DNA of 64,000 nucleotides, taken from positions 620,001 to 684,000 of the forward strand of contig NZ_CP012109.1 of assembly GCF_000280925.3 (NCBI RefSeq), written 5' to 3'. Origin of the DNA: Myxococcus hansupus. Its GTDB lineage: Bacteria; Myxococcota; Myxococcia; Myxococcales; Myxococcaceae. The notes under the pieces are model-generated. The model saw only the letters and a list, made by a program, of their open reading frames with translations, did not search any database and had not been told where the DNA came from. The translations under genes were made by a program, and so were the position numbers. Below are positions 8,496-17,300 of the stretch, one piece after another. Positions within the stretch are counted from its first letter, which is position 1; every line of letters begins with the position of its first letter.

Positions 8496-9047
8496 TCAGA
8501 ACACCAGGTCGAAGTAGTTGGCGTGGGCCTTCACGCCCGCGCAGGCGCGCACGTTGGCTGACCAGTCCTGGGAGGGCAGCGAGCCGCGCGCGTCGAAGAT
8601 GAGCTCGAGCTCGGATTCCCGCGCCAGGTCCAGCAGGTCCACCGGTCCGGTGCTGACCAACTGGATGATGCGCGTGGGCGCGGTGCCGGTGCGCGTGTAC
8701 TCCCCAATGACGTGGGTGTCATTGGAGCCCGGCCGGCGCACGGACACGCTGGCGCGCTCGACGCCGCTCAGGTCCGTGTCGGCGGTCACCTCGAAGAGCC
8801 GCAGCCGCAGCTCCGTCTCCACGGTGGTGTCGTCGGGCAGCGGATCCGCCAGGTCGCCCAGCGGGAAGTTGATGCTCCGCTGCACGTTGGCCGTAAGCGG
8901 CACCGCGGCGGGGAAGGACAGGTCCCGCTCCGTCTTGCAGATTTCCTCGGCCTCGGCCTCGATGAAGAAGAGGGACTCGCAGCCGGTGGCGAGCAGCGCG
9001 AAGCTGGAGAGCAGCAGGGCGCGGATGGAAGTCTTTCGCATGGTCAT
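8496..9047 (-). CDS. hypothetical lipoprotein
   Basis: 183 residues. It starts MTMRKTSIRALLLSSFALLATGC, a type II signal peptide with lipobox LATGC, so the mature protein should be lipidated at Cys23. The remainder is acidic and strand-rich with no motif that I recognise; two further Cys residues (in EEICKTERD and RACAGVK) could form a disulfide. It follows the outer-membrane protein gene with an 11-base gap and is probably in the same transcript, suggesting a joint envelope role. The gene is convergent with the hydroxylase gene, whose stop is 20 bases away. Confidence 0.72.
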   Translation of the reverse strand: MTMRKTSIRALLLSSFALLATGCESLFFIEAEAEEICKTERDLSFPAAVPLTANVQRSINFPLGDLADPLPDDTTVETELRLRLFEVTADTDLSGVERASVSVRRPGSNDTHVIGEYTRTGTAPTRIIQLVSTGPVDLLDLARESELELIFDARGSLPSQDWSANVRACAGVKAHANYFDLVF

Positions 9048-9058
9048 CGGCTCCTGGC

Positions 9059-9685
9059 TCAGAAGAAGTAGAGGATGAAGCCCAGCTTCACGGAGGGCAT
9101 GGTGGCGCGCACGGACAGGTTCCGCGCGGTGACGTCCGGATCCTCCGTGACGTCCTGGAGCAGGGCGCTCGCGTCGTCCACACCCGCCCTCACGTAGCTG
9201 AGGCCCACGTGGAGGAAGAAGTTGAAGCGGCTGGCCGCGCCCACTTCCAGGCCCACGGTGCCGGTGACGTAGTTGTACGTCACGTCGCGGATGGCCGCGC
9301 TGCGGCTGCTCGGCGTGGCGCCCAGCCAGTCCACCACCTCGTTGTAGTCCGAGCCGAAGTAGTGGCCCGCCTCCACGTTGAAGGACGGCGACAGGAAGGT
9401 CTGCATCGGCAGGATGCTCAGTCCGCCGCGCAGGCCGAAGCTGAGCGTGTTGGTGGTGGGGCCGCCTTGCAGCCGCAGCCAGGGCAGCGGCTTGAGCACG
9501 GCGGACAGGCCCACGCCGTGCGGCGCGCCCGCGTCCAGCATCAAGCCAAAGCGGTAGGGGCTGTCTCCACCATCGGCCAGGGCCGGGGTCGCTGCCCCCA
9601 GTCCCACGGCGAACGCGAGTGCAGCGCCGTGCCGTCCCAGGGGAAATACCCTTCGTCGTCTCGTCGAGGATGTCGGCTTCGTCAT
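9059..9685 (-). CDS. predicted outer-membrane beta-barrel protein
   Basis: About 208 residues. A twin-Arg-like basic N-terminus and hydrophobic core precede a cleavage site at ALADGG. The mature part alternates hydrophobic and polar residues in short strands (RFGLMLDAG, VGLSAVLKPL, FNFFLHVGLSYVRAG, SVKLGFILYFF) and ends in Phe, the signal recognised by the BAM complex. This suggests an 8- to 10-stranded barrel in the outer membrane. No pore or enzyme signature is seen. The ATG at 9685 has GGAA upstream; a TTG at 9697 is possible. It heads a two-gene unit with the lipoprotein at 8496-9047. Confidence 0.7.
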   Translation of the reverse strand: MTKPTSSTRRRRVFPLGRHGAALAFAVGLGAATPALADGGDSPYRFGLMLDAGAPHGVGLSAVLKPLPWLRLQGGPTTNTLSFGLRGGLSILPMQTFLSPSFNVEAGHYFGSDYNEVVDWLGATPSSRSAAIRDVTYNYVTGTVGLEVGAASRFNFFLHVGLSYVRAGVDDASALLQDVTEDPDVTARNLSVRATMPSVKLGFILYFF

Positions 9686-9739
9686 GTCGTGTTCCAACGT
9701 GTTTCCGGCCCGGTGGCCATCATTCGCGCGACCGGGCGG

Positions 9740-9783
9740 AAAAAGAAGCGGCGCCGTGGTGATTCACGGAAGAATCACGCCGC
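9740..9783 (-). terminator. bulged hairpin and T-run after the M28 peptidase gene
   Basis: Read on the minus strand, a 7-base perfect stem (9759-9765 with 9772-9778) extends through a bulge into a GC stem near 9748-9783 and is followed by a T-rich run complementary to 9740-9747. It lies about 50 bases after the stop at 9829 and upstream of the next gene at 9685. Confidence 0.55.
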
Positions 9784-9828
9784 TTCCTCGCGGATATCCG
9801 ACATTGGCGGCCCCCGCCGCCTGAGAAT

Positions 9829-11205
9829 TCAAGACTCCGGAGCACTCCGGTTGGCCGCGAGTTCGATGACGTTGACCATCAAATCCTTCACGCGGCGCGG
9901 CTTCTCGCCGCCGTTGTCACGGAGGATGAGGTCGATGTCGTCGTCGGCCCGGTGGTACTCGGGGATGAGGTCGCCGCCGCCGTTGGGATTGGAGAGGCCC
10001 TCGAAGAGGAAGAGGACGTCCTCACCCTTGCGCCCGAAGGACGCGCCGTCCTGGCGGTCGCGGAACACGTTGATGTCGCGGTTGATGCGGTCGAACGGGT
10101 CGTCGAGCTGCGCGTTCGCCTGGTCCAGCACGTCGCGGAAGTAGTTGGGCTGGCCGCGCGAGTTGGTGTCCACCACGGACAGGCGCTGGTCATCCCAGCG
10201 GCCCACCATGTCCACGTTGATGACGCCGGTGATGGCCTCCAAATCCAGCCCCGGAATCGGGTGGTCCACGAAGTACTGCGAGCCCACCAGGCCCTTCTCC
10301 TCCGCGCCCGTCCAGAGGAAGAGCACGGAGCGGTCCAGCTCGCCGCGCGCCGCCGCCTCCGCCAGCTCCGGCACCGCCGCCATCAGCACCGCGCTGCCGG
10401 ACGCGTTGTCATCCGCGCCGTTGAGCACGTTGCCCCGGCGGTCCACGCCGTCGTGGTCCAGGTGGGCCATCACCACGATGACCTCGTCCTTGTTCGGCCC
10501 TGAACCCGGCAGCAGCGCCATGGTGTTCACCGCCTGCCCGGACGCGGTGGCGAGCTGGCGCAGCTCCTCCACGCCGCGCTGTGCGCCGTCTCGCGGCGGG
10601 GCCAGGGGCAGGCCGCGCGCGCCCATCGCCTTCTCGTACTTCTGGTTGAGCAGGTCGATGGTCTCCGCCGGCATCTTGTCGTCGAGGTAGAAGCCGCCCT
10701 CGAACAGCTCGTGCCCGTAGGTGCCCGGCTTGTGCACGTGCCCGCCCGTCTCGCCGCGCACCCCGGGGCGGCCCGCGAACGAGTACACGTCGAAGCGCTG
10801 CTCGAAGGGGTTGTCCGGGTTGTTCGTGTTGGGGCCCACGAGGCCGTACTTCTGCACGTGCTGCTGCACGTACGTGGACGCCGCGTCCAACCCGGCCGAC
10901 GGGCTGTCACGGCCCTGGAGCTCGTCCGAGGACAGGTACGCGATGTGCGTCATCGGGTCCGCGTCCACCGCCCGGGTGTCGACCTCCGGCTCCGGTGTGG
11001 GCTCCACGGGCGCGGTGGGCGGCGGCGTGGGGACGTTGCACAGCAGCGGCCGCGGCGCGCGGGCGGACTCGAAGCGGTCCGCGTTCCAGCCCGGCGGCGC
11101 GCTGGGGGGCTTCGCCGCTTCCGGCGTCTTGGCGTCCCTGGCCACGGCGGCGCGAGGCGGAAGCGAGGGGAGGGGACGCGGGCTGTCGCTGACTTTCGTG
11201 GCCAT
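9829..11205 (-). CDS. M28 family zinc peptidase with non-classical Ser/Pro-rich leader
   Basis: About 458 residues. The catalytic domain contains VVMAHLDHDGV (first zinc His), NGADDNASGSAVLM (bridging Asp), WTGAEEKGLVGSQ (general base and zinc Glu pair) and NVDMVGRW, as in M28 aminopeptidases. It would remove N-terminal residues from peptides. Instead of a signal peptide there is a Ser/Pro/Ala-rich leader (about residues 1-70) containing PPGWNADRFES. Myxobacterial hydrolases often carry a leader of this style, though I cannot name the export route. The ATG at 11205 is favoured by the MATKVS start; an ATG at 11247 is an alternative. Codons upstream of that read out of frame with the divergent Pvc16-like gene. 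Confidence 0.85.
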   Translation of the reverse strand: MATKVSDSPRPLPSLPPRAAVARDAKTPEAAKPPSAPPGWNADRFESARAPRPLLCNVPTPPPTAPVEPTPEPEVDTRAVDADPMTHIAYLSSDELQGRDSPSAGLDAASTYVQQHVQKYGLVGPNTNNPDNPFEQRFDVYSFAGRPGVRGETGGHVHKPGTYGHELFEGGFYLDDKMPAETIDLLNQKYEKAMGARGLPLAPPRDGAQRGVEELRQLATASGQAVNTMALLPGSGPNKDEVIVVMAHLDHDGVDRRGNVLNGADDNASGSAVLMAAVPELAEAAARGELDRSVLFLWTGAEEKGLVGSQYFVDHPIPGLDLEAITGVINVDMVGRWDDQRLSVVDTNSRGQPNYFRDVLDQANAQLDDPFDRINRDINVFRDRQDGASFGRKGEDVLFLFEGLSNPNGGGDLIPEYHRADDDIDLILRDNGGEKPRRVKDLMVNVIELAANRSAPES

Positions 11206-11451
11206 GGAAGAGGAATCCCGGTGCGGCGCGTGGGGGTGGCGCGTCATGGAATTATCCGCCGCCGCTGGCCGGGAGTTGTGTGGCTTCTTTTCGCTCGGGA
11301 TTCCCGGGGCGTTCCGAGGGGTGTTGAGGGCCTGACGTCCCGCCTCCCTGCCGGTCAATACCTGCACCTGGGGGCCAGTGACACCTTGCAAGTCCGGAAA
11401 GCACCGGGGCTGCGATGGCCCGGGTCTACCGGCCCAGGACGGGGGGTCCGG

Positions 11452-12144
11452 ATGATCGACGAAGTCGATCAACGATTGAAGGCGTGGGTAGGCCGCATTG
11501 CCGGTGATGTCCCGGTGTTCCTGGGAGTCCCGGATCGCGAATCGCTCGAGCGAGGCGTCTGCCTGTACCTGCTGGAGCTGGGGCCTCCGCCACCAGTCCG
11601 CAGCGGGGGCGGCAGTCGCGCGCCGTTGCAGATTTCGGTCTGCTACCTCATCACCGCGGGGGCGGAGTCCCCGGAGCGGGCGCACCGCCTGCTGGGCGAG
11701 CTCGTCTTCGCGGCGATGGAGGAGGCGGACTTCGAGGTGGAGCTCACGCCGGTGCCCACCACGGTGTGGGCCGGGCTGAGGACCGCGCCACGTCCGTGCT
11801 TCCGCCTGCGCGTTCCCGTGCGGCGCGAGCGCGCCACGCCCGTCATCCACCGGGTGCTCTTCCCCGCCGTGCCCCAGGCACCGACGCCCGCGGAGGCGCT
11901 GCTGGGCTGCGTCGTCGGACCGGGCGACGTGCCGATTCCGGGCGCGCTGGTGGAGCTGCCCACGCTGAAGCTCACCACGCGGACGGACGCCCAGGGCTGC
12001 TTCCGGTTCCCCCGCGTTCCCCCCGTGGCGACGGTGGGCCCGCTGGAAGTGCGCGCCAAGGGCGAGTTGCTGGAGCTGGGGCCGGAGGTGCTCGCCGCCG
12101 AGCCGCAGCCCCTGCTCATCCGTTTGCCGTTGAAGGAGGAGTGA
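11452..12144 (+). CDS. Pvc16 (DUF4255) family protein with carboxypeptidase-regulatory-like C-terminus
   Basis: 230 residues. It starts MIDEVDQRLKAWVG, the usual opening of the Pvc16 N-terminal domain, with a strand-helix core ISVCYLITAGAESPERAHRLLGELVFAAME. Residues from about 148 (LLGCVVGPGDVPIPGALVEL, then DAQGCFRFPRVPP) form one carboxypeptidase-regulatory-like beta sandwich. Pvc16 is the cap or terminator-like component of extracellular contractile injection systems and related phage-tail-like particles. No other tail genes are adjacent, so it may serve a distant particle. The stop overlaps the next start as TGATG, so the following gene is coupled. Confidence 0.72.
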   Translation: MIDEVDQRLKAWVGRIAGDVPVFLGVPDRESLERGVCLYLLELGPPPPVRSGGGSRAPLQISVCYLITAGAESPERAHRLLGELVFAAMEEADFEVELTPVPTTVWAGLRTAPRPCFRLRVPVRRERATPVIHRVLFPAVPQAPTPAEALLGCVVGPGDVPIPGALVELPTLKLTTRTDAQGCFRFPRVPPVATVGPLEVRAKGELLELGPEVLAAEPQPLLIRLPLKEE

Positions 12145-12548
12145 TGATGCCGCCAAGCCACCTGCCACCCTTCGTCACCGAGGAGGCGTCGCGCACCGAC
12201 GTCTCCGAGGCCTCACCGTGGCCCGTCGCGCCGCCGCCCGCGCGCGTGACGGTGGACCCGCTGGAGCCGGAGGTGTTCGCCTCGTGGGGCCTGGGGCCGG
12301 AGCAGTTCGCGGCCCACGTGTCGCCCGCGGCCCGGGCCCTTCATGCGGCCGTCACCGCGGCGGATGCTCCGGCGTCATCACGGCCCGGTGTGGCGCCGTC
12401 GCCTCGCGAGCCGCGGGCCGCGCTGGAGGCCTCGGCGGCGTCGACGACGGAGTCCGTGCCGGGGCTGGATGACGGCGCGTGGGAGGGCGCTCAGTCCCTG
12501 CTGGAGGGCGGGCGGGTGCCGCCGCGGGGTCGCTGCCCGGCGGAGTGA
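12144..12548 (+). CDS. hypothetical protein in Pvc16-like cluster
   Basis: 134 residues, MMPPSHLPPF onward, rich in Pro, Ala and Glu, with one more ordered stretch (VFASWGLGPEQFAAHVSPAA). No signal peptide, membrane segment or known domain is seen. Its start overlaps the stop of the Pvc16-like gene by one base, and GGAGGAG lies just upstream, so it is very likely translated and functionally tied to that protein. It could be a small structural or scaffold component; that is a guess from position only. Confidence 0.55.
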   Translation: MMPPSHLPPFVTEEASRTDVSEASPWPVAPPPARVTVDPLEPEVFASWGLGPEQFAAHVSPAARALHAAVTAADAPASSRPGVAPSPREPRAALEASAASTTESVPGLDDGAWEGAQSLLEGGRVPPRGRCPAE

Positions 12549-12661
12549 GGGAAGGGGACAGGCTTCCGAGGCAGGCCGGCGGGACGGGGGAACCGCCGGG
12601 CCTGAGGGGGAGTGCTGGGTTGACGCGCTGATTCCGCACACTCCTCCAAGAGAGCCGGTTG

Positions 12662-13753
12662 ATGTCTCGCGCCTTCGATGTCTCCGCAATCACGGACGCC
12701 CTCCGTCTGTCCTCTCGTGGGACGGGCGAGGCCGTGTTCCTCGTCACCAACATCCTGGACGCGCCGGTGCGCGCGAGGGTGACGGTGGTCCCTGGCCCGC
12801 AGGCCCGGCGTGAGTGGTTCGTCCTGGAAGAAGCGCCCGAGCGCGAGCTGCCGTCGAAGTCCGCGCAGCGGTTCACCGTCCGCCTTCGCGTGCCGCCGGG
12901 CATGCCCGCCGGGCGTTTCAGCTTCCACCTGCGCGTGGAGGATGTCGCGCTTCCAGAGACGCGGTTCGCGGAAGGGCCGGCCCTGGCCTTCGAGGTGCCG
13001 GCCTCCGTCTCCACCGCGAAGGCCTTCCCGATGAACTGGGCGGTGATGGGGGTGGGCGCCTTCATCCTGGTGGGCACGGTGATGTCGCTGCTCGCCGCGC
13101 ACAAGTCGGGAGAGCCCGGGCCGGGGGCGCCGTGTCCGGATGGGCATTGTGGCCGGGGGTTGAGCTGCCAGCAGCGTGAAGGCGGAGGCATCTGCCTGGC
13201 GTCACAAGGGCAGCCCTGCGACGCGGGCACCCAGTGCATCACCGGCTTCTGTGCGCCGGGCGTGGGCTGCACGGTGCCGCTGGGGATGACCTGCGCGACG
13301 GAGGCGGATTGTCCGGGGCTCTTGACGTGCGCGGACGCGCTGGACATGCAGGTCTGTCTGCTGGAGCCGGAGCAGCCCTGCGAGCAGGACAGCGAATGCG
13401 CCAGCTTCTTCTGCAACGCGGAGCGCCACTGCAACCGGGATGATGGCCGCTGCGGCAGCGACGCCGAATGCCACAAGCCCGCGCAGTGCGGCGCGACGAA
13501 GCTGTGCCAGCTCCCGGACGGGCAGCCCTGCATGCAGCACGAGGCCTGCCTCTCCGGCTACTGCGACAAGACGTGCCAGGTGTCTCCAGAGTCCTTCCAG
13601 TGCACGTCCCCGTGCCCCGACTACTCGGCCTGCGTCTCCGGCAAGTGCGTGCCGGTGGAGGGGAAGGTGCTCAACGAGAACCTGCTGCTGAACGCGCCGA
13701 GGATTCGCAAGGGCATCGAGGAGCGGAGCACCCAGCAGGGCGTCGAGCCCTAG
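12662..13753 (+). CDS. membrane protein: Ig-like domain, TM helix, Cys-rich C-terminus
   Basis: 363 residues. Residues 1-120 look like one cytoplasmic beta-sandwich (VFLVTNILDAPVRARVTVVP, FTVRLRVPPGMPAGRFSFHL), resembling domains of COG1470-type proteins. A single membrane helix follows at about 124-146 (NWAVMGVGAFILVGTVMSLL). The C-terminal 210 residues carry about 30 Cys in regular short spacing (CxxGxxC, CxxDxxC) and resemble Dickkopf-like or EGF-like disulfide knots common in myxobacterial surface proteins. With no signal peptide the topology would be N-in, C-out. It lies 113 bases after the hypothetical gene, same strand, and may anchor a particle to the envelope; that is inference. Confidence 0.65.
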   Translation: MSRAFDVSAITDALRLSSRGTGEAVFLVTNILDAPVRARVTVVPGPQARREWFVLEEAPERELPSKSAQRFTVRLRVPPGMPAGRFSFHLRVEDVALPETRFAEGPALAFEVPASVSTAKAFPMNWAVMGVGAFILVGTVMSLLAAHKSGEPGPGAPCPDGHCGRGLSCQQREGGGICLASQGQPCDAGTQCITGFCAPGVGCTVPLGMTCATEADCPGLLTCADALDMQVCLLEPEQPCEQDSECASFFCNAERHCNRDDGRCGSDAECHKPAQCGATKLCQLPDGQPCMQHEACLSGYCDKTCQVSPESFQCTSPCPDYSACVSGKCVPVEGKVLNENLLLNAPRIRKGIEERSTQQGVEP

Positions 13754-13765
13754 TCCGCGGCTGTC

Positions 13766-14224
13766 CTAGGCGCCCGCGGGCCGAACCGCCTGGGCGACGT
13801 CCACCAGCCGCTGCACCTGCGCCTCGCTCATGCGCAGGTGCCCGGCGGCGGCGGTGATGTCTCCGGGGACGAACGCGCGCATGGAGCGCGGCGTGAACCA
13901 GTTGAAGAGGGACACCACGCCTCGCACCAGCGCGGACCGGGTGAACACGGCCGTGGGCGGAATCACATACTCCTTGGGGACCTGATTGAGCGCCTGCTGC
14001 CGCTGCGTGGCGCTGGGGCCCGGTCCTTCCGCGAGGACGAGCTGCGCGGTGGCCGTGTCCTTGTGGCGGGCGATGAGCTCGCAGTAGCGCGCCCAGTCCT
14101 CGGCGGAGGGCGGCTGCGTGTTGTGCGCCACCACCAGCACCGTGCCCACGTACGCCAGCCCCAGCGTCCGGGTCCGAATCACGTCCTGGATGTCGGGCGC
14201 GTCGAGCTGGACCGGGGGCGTCAT
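13766..14224 (-). CDS. hypothetical protein, STAS/SpoIIAA-like fold possible
   Basis: 152 residues. The start region (LGLAYVGTVLVVAHNTQPPS) and a helix AEDWARYCELIARHK suggest an alpha-beta fold like SpoIIAA-like single-domain proteins, which myxobacteria have in numbers. A hydrophobic stretch (ALVRGVVSLFNWF) is followed by a C-terminal helix pair. No catalytic motif is seen. The ATG at 14224 has GGAGAG 10 bases upstream; an upstream start at 14254 would add ten residues. The stop is 12 bases from the stop of the convergent Cys-rich membrane protein gene. The fold assignment is weak. Confidence 0.55.
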   Translation of the reverse strand: MTPPVQLDAPDIQDVIRTRTLGLAYVGTVLVVAHNTQPPSAEDWARYCELIARHKDTATAQLVLAEGPGPSATQRQQALNQVPKEYVIPPTAVFTRSALVRGVVSLFNWFTPRSMRAFVPGDITAAAGHLRMSEAQVQRLVDVAQAVRPAGA

Positions 14225-14342
14225 CGCCGCGTCTCTCCGTTGGGCTGCGTGCATGCCGGAGTGTTCTCCGGCATACGGGCATGTGCAACCTGTAATTCTA
14301 GGAATGCTTGCTATGCGGCATGTGCGCCCGGGAGGCGCGACG

Positions 14343-14373
14343 CGCTCCGTCTCCAGACGGTGGAGACGGAGCG
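14343..14373 (-). terminator. perfect 13-base stem-loop after the 10-repeat lipoprotein gene
   Basis: CGCTCCGTCTCCA (14343-14355) pairs perfectly with 14361-14373 around a 5-base loop. It lies 17 bases past the TAA at 14390-14392 on the minus strand. There is no T-run, as is common in GC-rich genomes. A shorter relative sits after the paralogous gene at 18172-18196. Confidence 0.65.
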
Positions 14374-14389
14374 ACGCCGTGAGTTGGGA

Positions 14390-17300
14390 TTAGCGGGCGG
14401 GGACGCGGAGGACGAGTCCCGCCGGGGGCCGGTTCCAGGATTGGAAGGTGCCCCAGGTCGCGAGCGTGCCGTTCTGCCTGAGCGCGATGCTCTTGTCCCA
14501 GGCCCAGCCCGCGACAGCCGCCGCATCCGTCAGGTTCGCGGGCGGCGCTGCCTGGCCATGCTCGTTGTTTCCCCACGCGATGACGGTCCCGTTGGAGCGG
14601 AGCGCCATGTAGTGGCGGTCTCCTTGTGCGATTTGAACGACATCGCTGAGGTCCGGCGTGCTCGCGAGGTTGTGATACGACGCTCCAAAGCCCCAGACGG
14701 CCGCTGTTCCATCCGCTCGCAGCGCCAGGGCGCTGCTGTCCGTCAGCGAAATGGCGACCACGTCGTTCAGCCCCTCCGGGACGTCGAGCATCCCGGAATC
14801 GGCTCCTCCCCAAATGACGACGGTGCCATCCGCCTTGAGCACCAAGGCGTTGTGGTAGCCCGCGGAGACCGCCACGACATCCTGGAGCCCTTCCGGCACA
14901 TTCCAGGCCTCCGAAGCCCCTTCTCGGATGATGCGGACCACCGTCCCATCGCTTTTCAGGGCCAGGAGCAGGGTTCCGTACGCGCTGATGTCCACGACGT
15001 CCCTCAGCCCCGCGGGAACCGGCGCTTGGTCCATGGTTCCCCACTTGACCACGGTGCCATCCGCCTGCAGCGCCACGGCGAAGAGCAGCCCCGTGCCAAC
15101 GCTCACGACGTCGGAGAGGTCCTCGGGGATGAGGGAGAAACCGAAGCTGCTGGTGGATCCCCAGACGGTGACCGTGTTGTCCGGCAGCACGCCAATCCCC
15201 CAGTGCGTGTCATACGCCAGGGTCCGTTGCCGGAGCACGCGGAGCGAGGCCGTCACGGTGGGACGCCAATCCACGCCCGTCACCATGGCCAGCTCGTGCA
15301 CGCCCGGGGCGAGGTGTCCGGGCACGCGGACCACCACTTCCGTGTCCGACCAGCCGAGGTATTCCTGGACGTCCACACCGCCAATGGAGATCCGGACGTC
15401 TCCACGCTCCTGCCCGAAGTGGGCGCCCTCCAGCCGCAGGTGGCCGCGCTGGACCGCGAGCTTGGGCGCGGTGAACACCGGGGCTCCCAGCCGATTCAGG
15501 GACAGGTCGGCGGACGCGGTCTCGTTCAGCCGGACCACCACCTGCGCCTGCGCCCGCGTGTAGTTGGAGCGGCGGGCCGTCACCGTGTACGTCCCCACGG
15601 GGACGTTCTCGAAGAAGAAGCGGCCCTGGTCGTTCGTGGTCGTCTGGCCACTCAGGCCGGAGAGAAAGACTGTGGCGCCGGAGTGGAGCGCCTCGCCTTC
15701 GAGCCGGACCGTGCCCTCCACCGTGCCGCGCTCGCGCCGCAGCGTCACGGAGAGGGATGTGCTCTGCTCGCTACGGACCTCCACGGCTTGCTCATGCCGC
15801 AGGTAGCCCGCGCGCTGGAACTCCAGCGAGTAGGTGCCCGGGATGAGGTCGTTCAGCGTGAAGCGCCCCGCGCCATCCGTGGTGAGGGTGCGGCCCAGCT
15901 CCGCCACGGAGACCGTGATGCCGGAGGGGAAGGCGCCGTCGTCCAGCGCGACGGTGCCCGCGATGCTGCCTCGCGCGAAGCGGAGCGTCAGGTCGACGGA
16001 GGTCTGCTCATCGGGGCGCACCTCCACGGCCTGCTGCACGGAGGAGAAGTCCTGCTTCTGGGCGTTGAGGGTGTACGGACCCGCGGGGATGCGACCGAAG
16101 GAGAACTGTCCCTGCGCGTCCGTGGTGGCGCTGAGGCTCGTGCCGGTCAGCGTGACGAGGATGTCTCCCGGAGCGCCGCCGCCCTCGAGCTGGATGACGC
16201 CCGCGAGCTGGCCGTACAGGTGCTCCAGCGTGAAGGAGACGGCGGGCGTCACGCCCACTTGAATCTCCACGGTCCGCTGCACCTGGGCGTAGAAGTTCCG
16301 GCGGGCCGTGAGGGTGTAGGTCCCCGGGGTCACGTTGTTGAAGGCGTACTGGCCCTGCGCATTCGTGGTCGAGGTGAGTCCCGCCTCGTCCAACGTGACG
16401 GTGATGCCGGCGTGGTTGCTCGCGCCCTGGAGCTGGATGGTGCCGGCGAGCTGGCCGTACAGGGGCTCCAGGTTGAAGGAGACGGAGAGCGTCACGCCCG
16501 CGCGAACCTCCACCGTCCGCTGCACCTGGGTGTAGGCGTTCCGGCGGGCCGTGAGGGTGTACGTCCCCGTGGGCACGTTGCTGAACGTGTACCGGCCCTG
16601 CGCATCCGTGGTCGAGGTGAGTCCCGCCTCGTCCAACGTGACGGTGGTGCCGGCGTGCTGGATCGCGCCCGTCAGGCGGATGTTCCCCTGCAGGTTCCCG
16701 CGCAGGCGGGCCAACGTGACGGAGACCGTGGCCGTCGCGCCGGCGCTCACCACCGCGGAGCGCTGGACCTGTGCATACAAGTCCCTCTGGATGACCAGCG
16801 CGTGGGTGCCCACGGGGACGTTCTCGAAGGCGTAGCGGCCCTGGGCATCCGTGGTCGCGGTGGCGCCGGACGCGGTCATGGTGACGGTGGCGCCGGAGTG
16901 GTCGCTCGCGCCCTCGAGCTGGATGACGCCCGCCACGCGACCCTGCGTCCGGGTCAGCGTGAAGGAGAGGGTGGCCGGGGCCGCATGCCGCACGGAAACG
17001 GGCTGCTCCGCCGTCGCGTAGCCTTCCTTCTGGGCGCGCAGCGTGTCGTCGCCCTGCGGCAGGTTGGTGAAGGAGAAGCGGCCCTGCGCGTCCGTCGTCG
17101 TGGTGGCGCCCGAGCGCACCAGGGTGAGGGTGACGCCCTCGGGGCTCGCGCCATCCGAGAGCTGGACGGTGCCGGACACATCACCGCGTCCAAGCGACAT
17201 CGTCAGGGTGACTGCGCTCTCCTGGTTCGCGCGCACCTCCACCGTCTGCTCCGCGTCCAGGTAGAGGTTCCGCTGCGCCAGCACGGTGTACGTGCCCGTG

